A stretch of DNA of 64,000 nucleotides from Phyllobacterium zundukense. Lineage in GTDB: Bacteria; Pseudomonadota; Alphaproteobacteria; Rhizobiales; Rhizobiaceae. Made by a program: the position numbers and the translations under genes. The stretch spans positions 381,001 to 445,000 of the forward strand of contig NZ_CP017942.1 of assembly GCF_002764115.1 (NCBI RefSeq). Reading direction: 5' to 3'. Of the stretch, positions 45,013 through 54,007 are shown piece by piece (position 1 is the stretch's first letter; each line of letters starts with the position of its first letter). The notes beneath the pieces were generated by a model. That model was not told where the DNA came from. It did no database searches and saw nothing but the letters and a program-made list of their open reading frames with translations.

Positions 45013-45027
45013 TTCCCAAATTGGGAA
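45013..45027. promoter_or_regulatory. Operator palindrome 1 upstream of higBA
   Basis: TTCCCAA-A-TTGGGAA is a perfect inverted repeat. A near-identical copy lies 26 bases downstream (centre to centre). Paired perfect palindromes in a toxin-antitoxin promoter are the expected sites of the HigA antitoxin. Confidence 0.75.
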
Positions 45028-45035
45028 TTTTACCC

Positions 45036-45064
45036 TTGTTCCCAATTTGGGAAAATGCTACATA
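45036..45064 (+). promoter_or_regulatory. Candidate higBA promoter
   Basis: TTGTTC (45036-45041) and TACATA (45059-45064) are separated by 17 bases, and operator palindrome 2 fills the spacer. Transcription would start around 45071, at the higB start codon itself, and no ribosome site precedes that codon, so a leaderless mRNA is possible. Confidence 0.5.
45039..45053. promoter_or_regulatory. Operator palindrome 2 upstream of higBA
   Basis: TTCCCAA-T-TTGGGAA is a perfect inverted repeat with the same arms as palindrome 1 and lies between the proposed -35 and -10 boxes. Binding there would block RNA polymerase. Confidence 0.75.
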
Positions 45065-45070
45065 TGTCTC

Positions 45071-45367
45071 ATGCAAATCATTGCGAAGAAAGCATTGCGG
45101 GAATTCTGGATCACTCATAATCAGGCCGAGGCTCCGCTAACTGCTTGGTATTTTGCGGTGAGCAAAGCTGAATGGAAGACGCCAGCTGACGTGAAAGCGA
45201 TGTTTGGAGCTTCTGTCGATTTTGTTGGTGACAACAGAGTCATCTTTGACATCGCGGGGAACAAGTATCGCCTTATCGTCCATGTCGCATACCCGTTCAA
45301 ACGTGTGCTCATTAAATTTGTCGGAACCCATAAAGAGTACGACAAGATTAACCCGGAGACTGTGTGA
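45071..45367 (+). CDS. higB: HigB-type mRNA interferase toxin
   Basis: The 98-residue RelE-superfamily protein matches the HigB toxin family: KKALREFWITHNQAEAPLTAWYFAV, W-K-TPADVKAMF, the VIFDIAGNKYRLIVHVAY beta strands and the C-terminal FVGTHKEYDKI motif. Such toxins cut mRNA on the ribosome. The gene comes before its antitoxin, the usual hig order, and its TGA overlaps the antitoxin ATG. The start ATG 45071 has no ribosome site. Confidence 0.92.
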   Translation: MQIIAKKALREFWITHNQAEAPLTAWYFAVSKAEWKTPADVKAMFGASVDFVGDNRVIFDIAGNKYRLIVHVAYPFKRVLIKFVGTHKEYDKINPETV

Positions 45368-45774
45368 TGAAGAACATTCGACCCATTAAGACCCAAGACG
45401 ATTACAACTGGGCGATTGCTGAGATCACCCACTATTTTGACAATCAGCCCGAACCTGGAACTCCCGATGGAGATCGTTTTGATGTACTTGCGACGCTGAT
45501 CGAGGCCTACGAGGATGAACATTATCCTATAGTTGCACCCGATCCCGTTGCCACTATCGTTGCCCACATGGAAATGAGTGGCCTAACACAGAAAGCCTTG
45601 GCCGAAGTGTTTGGCTCTGCGCCGAGGGCATCTGAAGTAATCTCTCGAAAACGGGCGCTCACGATGGACATGGTGTATAAACTTGTTCAGCAATGGCATA
45701 TTCCTGCGGAGGTCCTCATTCAGCCTTATCATCTCGCCAATGACGATGAAGGCAGAGTGCGTAGACGCGAATGA
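45367..45774 (+). CDS. higA: HigA-type antitoxin
   Basis: The 135-residue protein has an N-terminal acidic helical region (IKTQDDYNWAIAEITHYFDN) that should contact the toxin and a C-terminal XRE helix-turn-helix (GLTQKALAEVFGSAPRASEVISRKRALT). It neutralises HigB and represses the pair by binding the two TTCCCAA palindromes upstream. ATG 45367 overlaps the toxin stop by one base (TGATG), ensuring coupled translation. Confidence 0.92.
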   Translation: MKNIRPIKTQDDYNWAIAEITHYFDNQPEPGTPDGDRFDVLATLIEAYEDEHYPIVAPDPVATIVAHMEMSGLTQKALAEVFGSAPRASEVISRKRALTMDMVYKLVQQWHIPAEVLIQPYHLANDDEGRVRRRE

Positions 45775-45900
45775 TAAGTTGATTGGAAGGCTTTCGAAAT
45801 AGAGAAGATAGTTTCCTGGTCAATCAAACGTCTCATAGCCTGCATCTAATCTGTCGGTACCCAGTTGCAACAGAAGGCGCTATCTATGTAACGCCTACCT

Positions 45901-46680
45901 TTATTGCGGACCGATTGGTCGAGAAATCCCAAGATGATCGCGCAGCGTCATTCCTTCATATGCGGTGCGGAACAATCCTCGCTCCTGCAAGATCGGCACC
46001 ACGAGATCACAGAAGTCATCAAATCCGCCGGGGAAATAGGGCGGCATGACATTAAAACCATCAGCAGCTCTCTCCTCGAACCAAAGCTCCATCCGGTCGG
46101 CAATTTCAAGAGGTGTGCCAAGGATAATGTGATGTCCGCGCCCCGCAGCCACGCGTAGGGCAAGCTGACGGATGGTCAGGTTCTCGCGCCGCGCCAGATC
46201 GGTCAGGAGCTTCGCGCGGCTCTGCAACTCATCTGAAATCGGCAGATCAGGCAATGGCCCGTCAAGATCAAAGCCCGACAGATCATGTCCCAACCTTTCG
46301 GCAAGGAGCGGCATGGCGTTGAAAGGATCTGTCCAGCCGTCAAGCAACGCCAGCTTGTCGCGCGCTTCGTTAAACGTCCGGCCAATGACTGGGAGAAAGC
46401 CCGGCATGATTGAAAGGGAATCCGCATCACGGCCATGTACCACCAGGCGCTCCTTTTGCCTCTGATAAAAGGTTTGTGCTTCTTCCAGACTTTGCTGGGC
46501 GGTGAAGACGATGTCCGCGGTTCTCGCTGCAAGTTCCTGCCCCGGGCGGGAAGAGCCGCCTGAACGATGACAGGATGACCTTGTGGTGGACGCGACGCAT
46601 TGAGCGGTCCATTGACCGAAAAATACTTACCCGTGTGATCGAGAATATGAAGCTTGCTGGCATCGGCGTAGATACCGGTT
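45901..46680 (-). pseudogene. Frameshifted, 5'-truncated flavin monooxygenase (NtaA/SnaA-type)
   Basis: The minus strand reads YADASKLHILDHTGKYFSV then NGPLNASRPPQGHPVIVQA in one frame and, after about 46560, GGSSRPGQELAARTADIVFTA with VVHGRDADSLSIMPGFLPVI in another. Together these make the C-terminal half of a nitrilotriacetate/xenobiotic-type bacterial-luciferase-like monooxygenase. One missing base at a GCGGC run (parent probably GCGGGC) explains the shift. The N-terminal half is lost where IS630 sequence begins. The tail to 45901 is intact. Confidence 0.8.
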
Positions 46681-46689
46681 GCCTTGTGT

Positions 46690-46838
46690 TTCGGGAAGGC
46701 ACCGTCCTCCAGGCCGCCATCAACCGATACCTCACAGAACACAACCAGCAACCGAAACCGTTCATCTGGACCGCCGATCCCGACGACATCATCGCCGCCG
46801 TCAAGCGCGGGCACCAAGTGTTAGATTCCATCCACTAG
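46690..46838 (+). mobile_element. IS630-family transposase, C-terminal remnant
   Basis: The plus strand reads LQAAINRYLTEHNQQPKPFI then WTADPDDIIAAVKRGHQVLD and stops with SIH. This is the conserved C-terminus of IS630-family DDE transposases. The rest of the transposase is absent; the left side changes abruptly into the flavin monooxygenase pseudogene, so the junction lies between about 46676 and 46700. The insertion or a later deletion probably removed the 5' half of that gene. Confidence 0.75.
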
Positions 46839-47046
46839 CAGAGGGAAATCTGGAACGAGCAGAAAACCGATCGTGACTGGCCTGTCCGAATTCTTCAGCT
46901 TCTCAAAAGAACTCAAATCAATCATCAATGCCTCGATAGCTGTTCGACAGCTCACTCGACTATATCTTCAGCACCAAAGTCAATCGCCCAAACGACAGGC
47001 AAATTGCCGCTCCCGGTCTCTCCCACTCTTGTAGATATGTGGCAAA

Positions 47047-47075
47047 AGACTGCGCGATCGGTCGTCGCGCAGTCT
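47047..47075 (-). terminator. Hairpin terminator after the APC permease
   Basis: AGACTGCGCGA and TCGCGCAGTCT form an 11-pair stem with a seven-base loop, 18 bases beyond the permease stop. On the minus strand it is followed by TTTGCC, so the T run is short. Confidence 0.6.
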
Positions 47076-47092
47076 CCAAATTGCTGTAACAG

Positions 47093-48877
47093 CTAGCTCG
47101 GAAGCTGGAACACCACATTGGATATCAAGACAATCGCCAACCCGGCGGCAAGGGCTAAATAGGGTAGAATGCCTGCCTTGCGCACGCCAAGATCATGTCC
47201 AGCGAGACCCAGTTCCTCCATCGCACCACTCGGAAATTTACCGCCGTCCTGGACGTAATGCCGGTATGCAAAGACTGGCAGAATGAGAGCCGCGAATATG
47301 AAGCCGATATAGAGGGCGTTGTCATAACCCCAGACCTTGGCGCCGGCACCCAGAAACAGGGCGTTGACGAAAGCCAGGACCGTATTGATGCCGATCAACA
47401 CTGTCGGCGCCTTCCAGGGACGCTCGATGTGACCGGAATCGACGCGGTGGATCCACCCGGCATTCAGGTTAAGGAAGTTGAAGATGATATAGCCCACATT
47501 CGACACTGCGAGGACGAAGAAGTAGCCGCCGGTATCGGACGCAATAGCGAGCAGAATCAGGTTGAAGCCAAAGTCCGTCCACATAGCGCGGGTCGGAGCA
47601 CCGTGTTCGTTCACATGGTCTAGATACTTCGGCAGCCAGCCATCCTTTGACCCCTGATAAAGGGTCCGGGACGACCCGGCCATGGCGGTCATGATCGCCA
47701 GGAAAAGAGCTGCGATCATCATGATCACGAAGATCTGGGTGACGATGCGCCCGCCGCCAATGAGTCCGGCAAGGGCTTCGGCCACACCGCTCCCGTCAAC
47801 GATACCTGGAGCCAGCATGCCGGCATGCCCCAACACACCCTGGAAGGCGAACGGCACGAGGAAGAAGAACAGGCAGCACAGGAGTCCCGAATAGAAAATC
47901 GCCTTGAACGTATCCGTCTTGGGATTTTTCAGCTCACGCGTGTAGCAGACGGCGGTTTCAAAGCCGTAGGTCGACCAAGCCGCGATGTAGAGCCCGCCAA
48001 GGAATAGCGTCCAGCCGCCAATATTCCATGTGCCGTCGACGCCGGAATATGCCGCCGAGGGCGGGACGAGGCCCATAACGTTGGAGTAGTCAATCGAACC
48101 GGTGACGATCGGGAAGATGCCGATCAGCAGCAGCGGAATGAGAACGGCAATGGCCATCCACTTCTGAACGGTTGCGGTGCCAGCGATGCCGCGATGCTGA
48201 ATTGCGAAGATGATCAACATCAAAATGGCGCCGATGATGAAGGTCGCATTGATATTGGCCTGCGCCAGAAAGGGAATGCGGAAGCTGAACAGCGACCAAT
48301 TTCGGATTGCCGGAGTGAATGCTGCGACACCATCGAGCCCCAGGAGAGCTTTGACTGCATCCGGAGGCGTGGAGCCCGCATGGGCAGCCAGCCACTCGGC
48401 CACGCGAGGGCTGTCGACCGTGATCGAAGCGGCGTGTGCGGCAATCCAGCTTTGAACAAGCTCGGAGTGGACTGCCGGAATCGGGAACAGCGCGTTGAGA
48501 ATATAACCCGCTGCAATGGCACAACCAAGCGACAGAACCGGGGACCAGGCAAACCAGTTGCACCAGACAGACAGTGGCGCGACGAATTTCGAATAACGCA
48601 GCCACGCGGTCGCGCCGTAGATGGAGGCACCGCCGGATTTGTTGCCGAACATGCCGGCGATTTCAGCGTAGGTAAAGGATTGCAGGAAACCCATGATCAT
48701 GGAGATGATCCAGACCAGGAAGGCCAACTTGCCTGTTGTTCCTGCGATACCGCCGATAGAGAAAAGAACCAGTGGCGGCACACCGGCAGCCACCCAGAAA
48801 GCACCTTTCCAGTCCAGTGCGCGGACCAGTTTACCCTCAGTGCCGGTCGCGATCCCGGCTTCTTCCACAGTTGTCAT
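47093..48877 (-). CDS. APC-superfamily permease, probable methylated-amine transporter
   Basis: The 594-residue protein has about twelve membrane helices and APC-type motifs (GIAGTTGKLAFLVWIISMIMG, FTYAEIAGMFGNKSGGASIYGA, YGFETAVCYTRELKNPKTDTFKA). A periplasmic insertion of about 90 residues (130-215) separates helices 3 and 4, which is longer than in classical amino-acid permeases. Its divergent position to the TMAO demethylase gene suggests uptake of trimethylamine, TMAO or a related compound. The ribosome site GGGGA precedes ATG 48877, and a hairpin follows the stop. Substrate is inferred from context. Confidence 0.8.
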   Translation of the reverse strand: MTTVEEAGIATGTEGKLVRALDWKGAFWVAAGVPPLVLFSIGGIAGTTGKLAFLVWIISMIMGFLQSFTYAEIAGMFGNKSGGASIYGATAWLRYSKFVAPLSVWCNWFAWSPVLSLGCAIAAGYILNALFPIPAVHSELVQSWIAAHAASITVDSPRVAEWLAAHAGSTPPDAVKALLGLDGVAAFTPAIRNWSLFSFRIPFLAQANINATFIIGAILMLIIFAIQHRGIAGTATVQKWMAIAVLIPLLLIGIFPIVTGSIDYSNVMGLVPPSAAYSGVDGTWNIGGWTLFLGGLYIAAWSTYGFETAVCYTRELKNPKTDTFKAIFYSGLLCCLFFFLVPFAFQGVLGHAGMLAPGIVDGSGVAEALAGLIGGGRIVTQIFVIMMIAALFLAIMTAMAGSSRTLYQGSKDGWLPKYLDHVNEHGAPTRAMWTDFGFNLILLAIASDTGGYFFVLAVSNVGYIIFNFLNLNAGWIHRVDSGHIERPWKAPTVLIGINTVLAFVNALFLGAGAKVWGYDNALYIGFIFAALILPVFAYRHYVQDGGKFPSGAMEELGLAGHDLGVRKAGILPYLALAAGLAIVLISNVVFQLPS

Positions 48878-49013
48878 TGATCAAGTTCCCCAACCAGTTG
48901 TTTGACGGCAGTTCCTGCATGTCTCCTTGATGTTCTCTTCCCACTGAGAAATTCTTTGGCTGCAATCTGATCGATTTTTTCTTTTTCTTGCTCAGATGCG
49001 GCGATCTTCGATA

Positions 49014-49033
49014 TTCACGTACAGTAAATAAAT
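49014..49033 (+). promoter_or_regulatory. Shared motif upstream of tdm (copy 1)
   Basis: ATTCACGTACAGTAAATAAA contains a 15-base stretch, CGTACAGTAAATAAA, that is identical to one on the minus strand just upstream of dmmD. The flanks agree as ATATTC as well. It lies 93 bases before the tdm start in the divergent permease/tdm region. Confidence 0.6.
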
Positions 49034-49125
49034 TTTCTTTTTAGTCAATAGAACGCTTTACATTGCGGAGTCGCTTCGTAGGATGCAAAGTGTCGATAAT
49101 GCTGAAGAGCAGCCGCGGAGGCTTC

Positions 49126-51495
49126 ATGCAAGAAGTGGATCGTTTCGCCGGGAGCCTGCAGCCTCCCCGCCCTAGCTTGACACGCTATCCGGGCCTGCAG
49201 TCCACGCGGTCCGCCACCGAACGCTATCGCATCAAGGGCGGCGGTTCGGCTGTTGTGCAGGTCGCGCCGGGTGACCGGATAACCGTGATCGATACGGAAG
49301 GTGGTCAACCTTGCGAGATCACCTTTGTCGATGAAGCAGGCCGCTTCAACGCGAGCGGGCTCGGAACAGTATTCACCAATCGCTCGGAAGGGTTGAAGAC
49401 CATTCTGTCGTCCGGTGAGCCCAGCGCGAGACGGACGCTTTTGTCACTGCAACGGCGCGGCGTCGATCTGGGCGAGGCTGGCGCCCTGAGGCTGTTTGGC
49501 GAAGATTCGACACCGGGCAGCCAGGCGAGCCTGGTTATTACAAGCCAAGGGCTTCTCATCGCTGCGGCGCCCGCCAAGCCTATGGCGCCATGGGAGCAAG
49601 ACACGGCAACGCCGATCGAGATACGGATTGAGCGCAGCAGTGCTGAACGGAGCTACGATGCCTGCCTGCCGGAGTTACTGGCCGACCCGATCCACGATCT
49701 GCGGATTAAGGCCGCGACTGCCTCAGCCTATTTCGTCCGGGCCGGAGAATTCATTCAGGTAATCGACGTCTTCGGTCGGCAATGCACGGATTTCCAGGCC
49801 TTTTCAGCCAGAAAAGTAGAGAAGGGCCTCGATCTGGCACTGGATTCAACCGTCACACGAACCTTGCTTGGCCGCAGTTATCCGATGCCGGGGTTGCCCT
49901 CCAAAGCATTCGACCGCGATTTCGAGCCACTGGTGGAAATCGTGCAGGACACGGTTGGCCGCCATGACGCCTTCGCCACCGCCTGCAATTCCCGCTATTA
50001 TGACGACATGGGTTATCCGGGCCATGCCAACTGTACGGATAATTTCAATGTGGTGCTGGAGCCCTATGGCATCGCGCCGCGCAAGGGTTGGGAGGCGCTG
50101 AATTATTTTTACAACACGGCGATCGACCATAACAATCAGCTTTATCTGGATGAACCCTGGTCGCGCCCGGGAGATTATGTACTGATGCGCGCGTTGACGG
50201 ATTTGGTCTGCGTCTCCTCCTCCTGCCCGGACGACATCGATGCGGCCAATGGCTGGGATCCGACCGACATCCATATCCGCACCTATTCGGACCAAGAAAA
50301 ATTCACACGAGCGGTGGGCTTTCGAATGACTCCTGACGCCGATGCCGAGCTGACACGAGAAACAGCATTTCATCCACGATTTTCCGCGCTTACCCGGGAC
50401 TATACGGAATATCGCGGCTATTGGCTCCCGAACCGCTTTCTGGGCGACGGCCCGGTCGAGGAATACTGGGCTTGCCGCGAAAAGGCAGTGGTGATGGACC
50501 TGTCGCCCTTGCGCAAGTTCGAAGTGACCGGGCCGGACGCCGAAGCACTCCTGCAATACTGCCTGACGCGCGACGTGCGCAAGCTATCGACCGGTCAGGT
50601 CGTCTATTCGGCCATGTGCTACGAGAATGGCGGCATGATCGATGACGGCACACTTTTCCGGCTCGGCGATAATAATTTCCGCTGGATCGGCGGAGACGAT
50701 TTCAGTGGAATCTGGCTGCGCCAGCAGGCGGAGAAGATGGGCTTTAAAGCCTGGGTGCGGTCGTCGACGGACCAGCTTCACAATATCGCCGTTCAGGGTC
50801 CGAACAGTCGCGACATTCTGAAGGAGATCATCTGGACCGCGCCGCGCCAGCCTGCGATCGCCGAACTCGAATGGTTTCGCTTCACCATCGGCCGGATCGG
50901 TCATTTCGAAGGCGCTCCAGTCGTCGTATCCCGTACGGGTTTTACGGGCGAGCTCGGCTACGAAATTCTCTGCCACCCGAAAGACGCGTTGATCGTCTTT
51001 GACGCCGTGTGGGAGGCAGGACAAAAGCACGGGCTGAAGCCGATGGGGCTGGAAGCACTGGACATGGTGCGCATCGAGGCCGGTCTCATCTTCGCCCATC
51101 ATGAATTTACTGATCAGACCGATCCTTTCGAAGCCGGAATCGGCTTTACGGTGCCTCTGAAAACCAAGACTGACGACTTCATCGGCCGCGACGCTCTGAT
51201 CAGGCGCAAGGAGAACCCGCGCCATGTATTGGTCGGGCTCGATATCCACTCAAACGAGGCTGTCGGCCACGGCGATCCGGTCTTCATTGGCCGGGCACAG
51301 GTCGGTGTTATCACCAGTGCCACCCGGTCACCGCTCCTCAAAAAATCGATCGCACTTGCGCGGGTCGATGTGCTGAATTCCGCACTTGGTACGGCGGTAG
51401 AAATCGGCAAGCTCGACGGACAGCAAAAGCGTCTGCCGGCAGCGATCGTGCCCACCGTGCAGTATGATCCGCAAAAGCTGAGGCCCCGTTCTTGA
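49126..51495 (+). CDS. tdm: Trimethylamine N-oxide demethylase (aldolase-type)
   Basis: The 789-residue protein joins a DUF1989 zinc-binding part (about 200-400, with cysteines in GRQCTDFQAF and LVCVSSSCPDD) to a C-terminal GcvT-like tetrahydrofolate-binding domain (about 420-780, FEVTGPDAEALLQYCLTRDV, SRTGFTGELGYEI, GLEALDMVRIEAG). This is the build of Tdm, which splits TMAO into dimethylamine and formaldehyde, the latter being passed to THF. ATG 49126 is five bases after GCGGAGG. Position beside tmm and dmm supports it. The N-terminal 190 residues look like a second, degenerate DUF1989 copy. Confidence 0.88.
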   Translation: MQEVDRFAGSLQPPRPSLTRYPGLQSTRSATERYRIKGGGSAVVQVAPGDRITVIDTEGGQPCEITFVDEAGRFNASGLGTVFTNRSEGLKTILSSGEPSARRTLLSLQRRGVDLGEAGALRLFGEDSTPGSQASLVITSQGLLIAAAPAKPMAPWEQDTATPIEIRIERSSAERSYDACLPELLADPIHDLRIKAATASAYFVRAGEFIQVIDVFGRQCTDFQAFSARKVEKGLDLALDSTVTRTLLGRSYPMPGLPSKAFDRDFEPLVEIVQDTVGRHDAFATACNSRYYDDMGYPGHANCTDNFNVVLEPYGIAPRKGWEALNYFYNTAIDHNNQLYLDEPWSRPGDYVLMRALTDLVCVSSSCPDDIDAANGWDPTDIHIRTYSDQEKFTRAVGFRMTPDADAELTRETAFHPRFSALTRDYTEYRGYWLPNRFLGDGPVEEYWACREKAVVMDLSPLRKFEVTGPDAEALLQYCLTRDVRKLSTGQVVYSAMCYENGGMIDDGTLFRLGDNNFRWIGGDDFSGIWLRQQAEKMGFKAWVRSSTDQLHNIAVQGPNSRDILKEIIWTAPRQPAIAELEWFRFTIGRIGHFEGAPVVVSRTGFTGELGYEILCHPKDALIVFDAVWEAGQKHGLKPMGLEALDMVRIEAGLIFAHHEFTDQTDPFEAGIGFTVPLKTKTDDFIGRDALIRRKENPRHVLVGLDIHSNEAVGHGDPVFIGRAQVGVITSATRSPLLKKSIALARVDVLNSALGTAVEIGKLDGQQKRLPAAIVPTVQYDPQKLRPRS

Positions 51496-51547
51496 ACAAA
51501 ACGAACCGCGGAAATCTCACGGTCCGCTTTGTTTCAGGGTGGATGGA

Positions 51548-52885
51548 TCAGCTGCGCAGATAGGATTCCATCGAGTCGTCCATCGCATCGACCCATTTCG
51601 AATGATGCACTGGTGACATTGTTCCCGTCATCAGCGAACGGTGCGAGTTATCGCGGAAGCCCATCACGTTCTCGGCCTTGTGGTGCTCCCAGTCCATGAA
51701 GGTCCTGTTTGTGCCCTCGATATCGAAACTCGGATAGTCGGTTTCAGTGAGCAATTCCTGCACGTAATCACCCTGAAACCAGATCATCTGCTCGGCATCT
51801 TCAAGCTGTTCCTCGCGAGCGCGCCAGGCGTCGAAATGCGTCTTCATCTCATCTGCTGTCGGCAGGGCGATACGACCCATGATCACGTCACGTGCCCACC
51901 ACGCCTGCGCATCGAACATGTTGAACGTATAGAACTGGTCCTGCATGCCAATGTAGAACAGTCTGTTATTGGGTTCGAAGACAACCCCCTTGTAGAGATC
52001 GTCCGTCCACAGCCGGTTGGCCGTCTTCAGCCTCAGATCATCCGGCAGGAACGGGAAATGATGCTGGTATCCAGTGCAAAGGATCAGCGCGTCTACTTCC
52101 TTGGTCGAACCGTCCCGGAAATGGGCCGTCTTGTTGACGAGCTTCTCCAGCAGCGGACGCTCCTCGAAATTCTCGGGCCACTTGAATCCCATCGGCTTGG
52201 AACGGTAGCTGGCCGTGACCGATTTGGCGCCATATTTCCAGCATTGGGAGCCTATATCCTCAGCCGAATAACTGCGGCCGACAATCAGGACATTCTTGTC
52301 CTTGAATTCGAGCGCATCGCGGAAATCATGCGCATGCAATACACGCCCATTGAAACTTTCGACACCCTCGAAACGAGGTACGTTCGGTGTCGAGAAATGC
52401 CCGCTCGCCACAACCACATAGTCGAATACCTCATCGTACATGCGGTCGTTGACGCGGTCATGGGCCGTCACCGTGAAGGTCTTGGCCGTCTCGTCATAGC
52501 GCACCATTCGAACCGGCGTGTTGAACCGCACCCAGTCGCGGACCTTGGCTTTTTCCACCCGGCCCTTGATATAATCCCACAACACAGCGCGCGGCGGATA
52601 GGATGCAATGGGTTTTCCGAAATGCTCCTCGAAGGAATAGTCGGCGAATTCCAGGCACTCCTTCGGGCCGTTCGACCAGAGATAGCGGTACATGCTGCCA
52701 TGCACCGGCTCGCCATATTCATCGAGCCCGGTGCGCCAGGTGTAATTCCACAGGCCGCCCCAATCCGACTGCTTTTCGAAACACACGACTTTCGGAATCT
52801 CCGCGCCTTTCCGGGCGGCCGATTGGAAAGCACGCAACTGAGCCAGTCCTGATGGTCCGGCACCTATCACTGCTACTCTGATCAT
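51548..52885 (-). CDS. tmm: Trimethylamine monooxygenase (FMO family)
   Basis: Tmm oxidises trimethylamine to TMAO with NADPH and oxygen. The 445-residue product has the FAD motif GAGPSG (8-13), the FMO fingerprint region [11 protein letters not shown], the NADPH motif [12 protein letters not shown], and long stretches typical of bacterial Tmm: [40 protein letters not shown] and [18 protein letters not shown] 52885 follows AAGGGA; the frame's upstream codons are not conserved. It follows dmmC by 46 bases, at the end of the dmm operon. Confidence 0.93.
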   Translation of the reverse strand: MIRVAVIGAGPSGLAQLRAFQSAARKGAEIPKVVCFEKQSDWGGLWNYTWRTGLDEYGEPVHGSMYRYLWSNGPKECLEFADYSFEEHFGKPIASYPPRAVLWDYIKGRVEKAKVRDWVRFNTPVRMVRYDETAKTFTVTAHDRVNDRMYDEVFDYVVVASGHFSTPNVPRFEGVESFNGRVLHAHDFRDALEFKDKNVLIVGRSYSAEDIGSQCWKYGAKSVTASYRSKPMGFKWPENFEERPLLEKLVNKTAHFRDGSTKEVDALILCTGYQHHFPFLPDDLRLKTANRLWTDDLYKGVVFEPNNRLFYIGMQDQFYTFNMFDAQAWWARDVIMGRIALPTADEMKTHFDAWRAREEQLEDAEQMIWFQGDYVQELLTETDYPSFDIEGTNRTFMDWEHHKAENVMGFRDNSHRSLMTGTMSPVHHSKWVDAMDDSMESYLRS

Positions 52886-52931
52886 GGATCGTTCCCTTGT
52901 TCTGGTTAGGTCGTACTGTTCAGGCCGGACA

Positions 52932-53972
52932 TCAATCGGGGAAAATACCGGGGCTGGTAGGCGCCCCATCGTCGTGCTGCGAGAGCCAGTCGACAGTCAT
53001 TTCGCGGAACCGGGTCAGCCCCTTATAGTCGACGAGTTCTGGCGGCAGGCTGCGCAGCACGCGTGGAAAGCGCCGGCCCCATTTCGGCACCGTCACGAGT
53101 TCGTCCATGCTCATCAGATAGCATCGGATGACGAAGAGGATGGCGTTTGAGCGCGGCAGCCGCCACAAGCTCTGCAATTCCACGCGCAGGTGTACTTTCT
53201 CGCCGACGTTCTCCGGTGTAACCGTGGTGCGGTCCGGTCCCCATTTAGCGTAGTTCTCTGGACTGGTATCGAGACGCGGATTGATCGTCATCGTCCAGTT
53301 GAACCGCCGCGTCGGCTTGCCCTGCTGCAGGTTCATGAGGAACTTCAGCGCTCGCTCGAAGACACCCATCTGGTGCGCGAGCGGCACTGGGCCGTGCCAT
53401 TCCATGAAATTCATGCCGATATCGAAGTCGAGCGACCAGTCGGCCTGCGTCGTCACCATACCGGCATCCATCCAGAGATTTCCGTCGCGCTGATCGACGA
53501 TGCAGAAATCGCCCTGCGCCTGCCGGGTAATATATTCCATCGGCTCGTAAGGCAGCGTCGAACTGTCGCCGAAAGTGAAAGTGTCGTCGATATTGAGCGG
53601 CCGGTTGATCCAGCGCCAGCGGTCACCGTTTCTGATCAGGGTGAAATGTTCAGGATTGCCCGCAGCCTGCTGTTCCATCAGCAGTTCCAGCGTGTCCCAT
53701 TGCGCCGTCATCATGTGCGGCAAAGCCTGGCAGCGCAGCGGATCTTCTTTCAGGACCAGCGCGCGGTCCTCCATCTCGGCAATGTAGTGTTCATCGACGT
53801 CGATGAGACTTTCAAACACCGTCCCCTTCGGTCCGGGCACATGCGGCTCCATGTTGACCGAGTACATGTAATTGTCTTCCGCAAAGGGAAACGGGAAGCG
53901 CGGTATGTATTGCGGACTGTTGCGATAGGTAAAATCCTCCCGGAAGGTCTCGCGCTTGAACTCAATCGCCAT
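52932..53972 (-). CDS. dmmC: Dimethylamine monooxygenase heme subunit (DUF3445)
   Basis: The 346-residue protein matches the DUF3445 heme-dependent oxidative N-demethylase family ([73 protein letters not shown]). In the dmmDABC system it is the catalytic heme subunit that hydroxylates a methyl group of dimethylamine to release methylamine and formaldehyde. AAGGAG precedes ATG 53972. It follows dmmB by 35 bases. Confidence 0.88.
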   Translation of the reverse strand: MAIEFKRETFREDFTYRNSPQYIPRFPFPFAEDNYMYSVNMEPHVPGPKGTVFESLIDVDEHYIAEMEDRALVLKEDPLRCQALPHMMTAQWDTLELLMEQQAAGNPEHFTLIRNGDRWRWINRPLNIDDTFTFGDSSTLPYEPMEYITRQAQGDFCIVDQRDGNLWMDAGMVTTQADWSLDFDIGMNFMEWHGPVPLAHQMGVFERALKFLMNLQQGKPTRRFNWTMTINPRLDTSPENYAKWGPDRTTVTPENVGEKVHLRVELQSLWRLPRSNAILFVIRCYLMSMDELVTVPKWGRRFPRVLRSLPPELVDYKGLTRFREMTVDWLSQHDDGAPTSPGIFPD

Positions 53973-54007
53973 TCGCCATTCTCCTTGCCTCGCGGCTCTG
54001 GATTTAC

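Noticed and set aside
46203..46580. Alternative reading of the 46.2-46.8 kb minus strand as one 204-residue protein
   Set aside because: Only its first half (to about 46560) resembles the monooxygenase; the rest is out of frame and the true sequence continues in the neighbouring frame.
49063..49125. Upstream extension of tdm to 49063 or 49099
   Set aside because: Neither start has a ribosome site, whereas GCGGAGG stands directly before ATG 49126.
51641..52852. 403-residue plus-strand frame opposite tmm
   Set aside because: Long only because the G+C-rich tmm gene leaves the opposite strand open; tmm itself is unmistakable.
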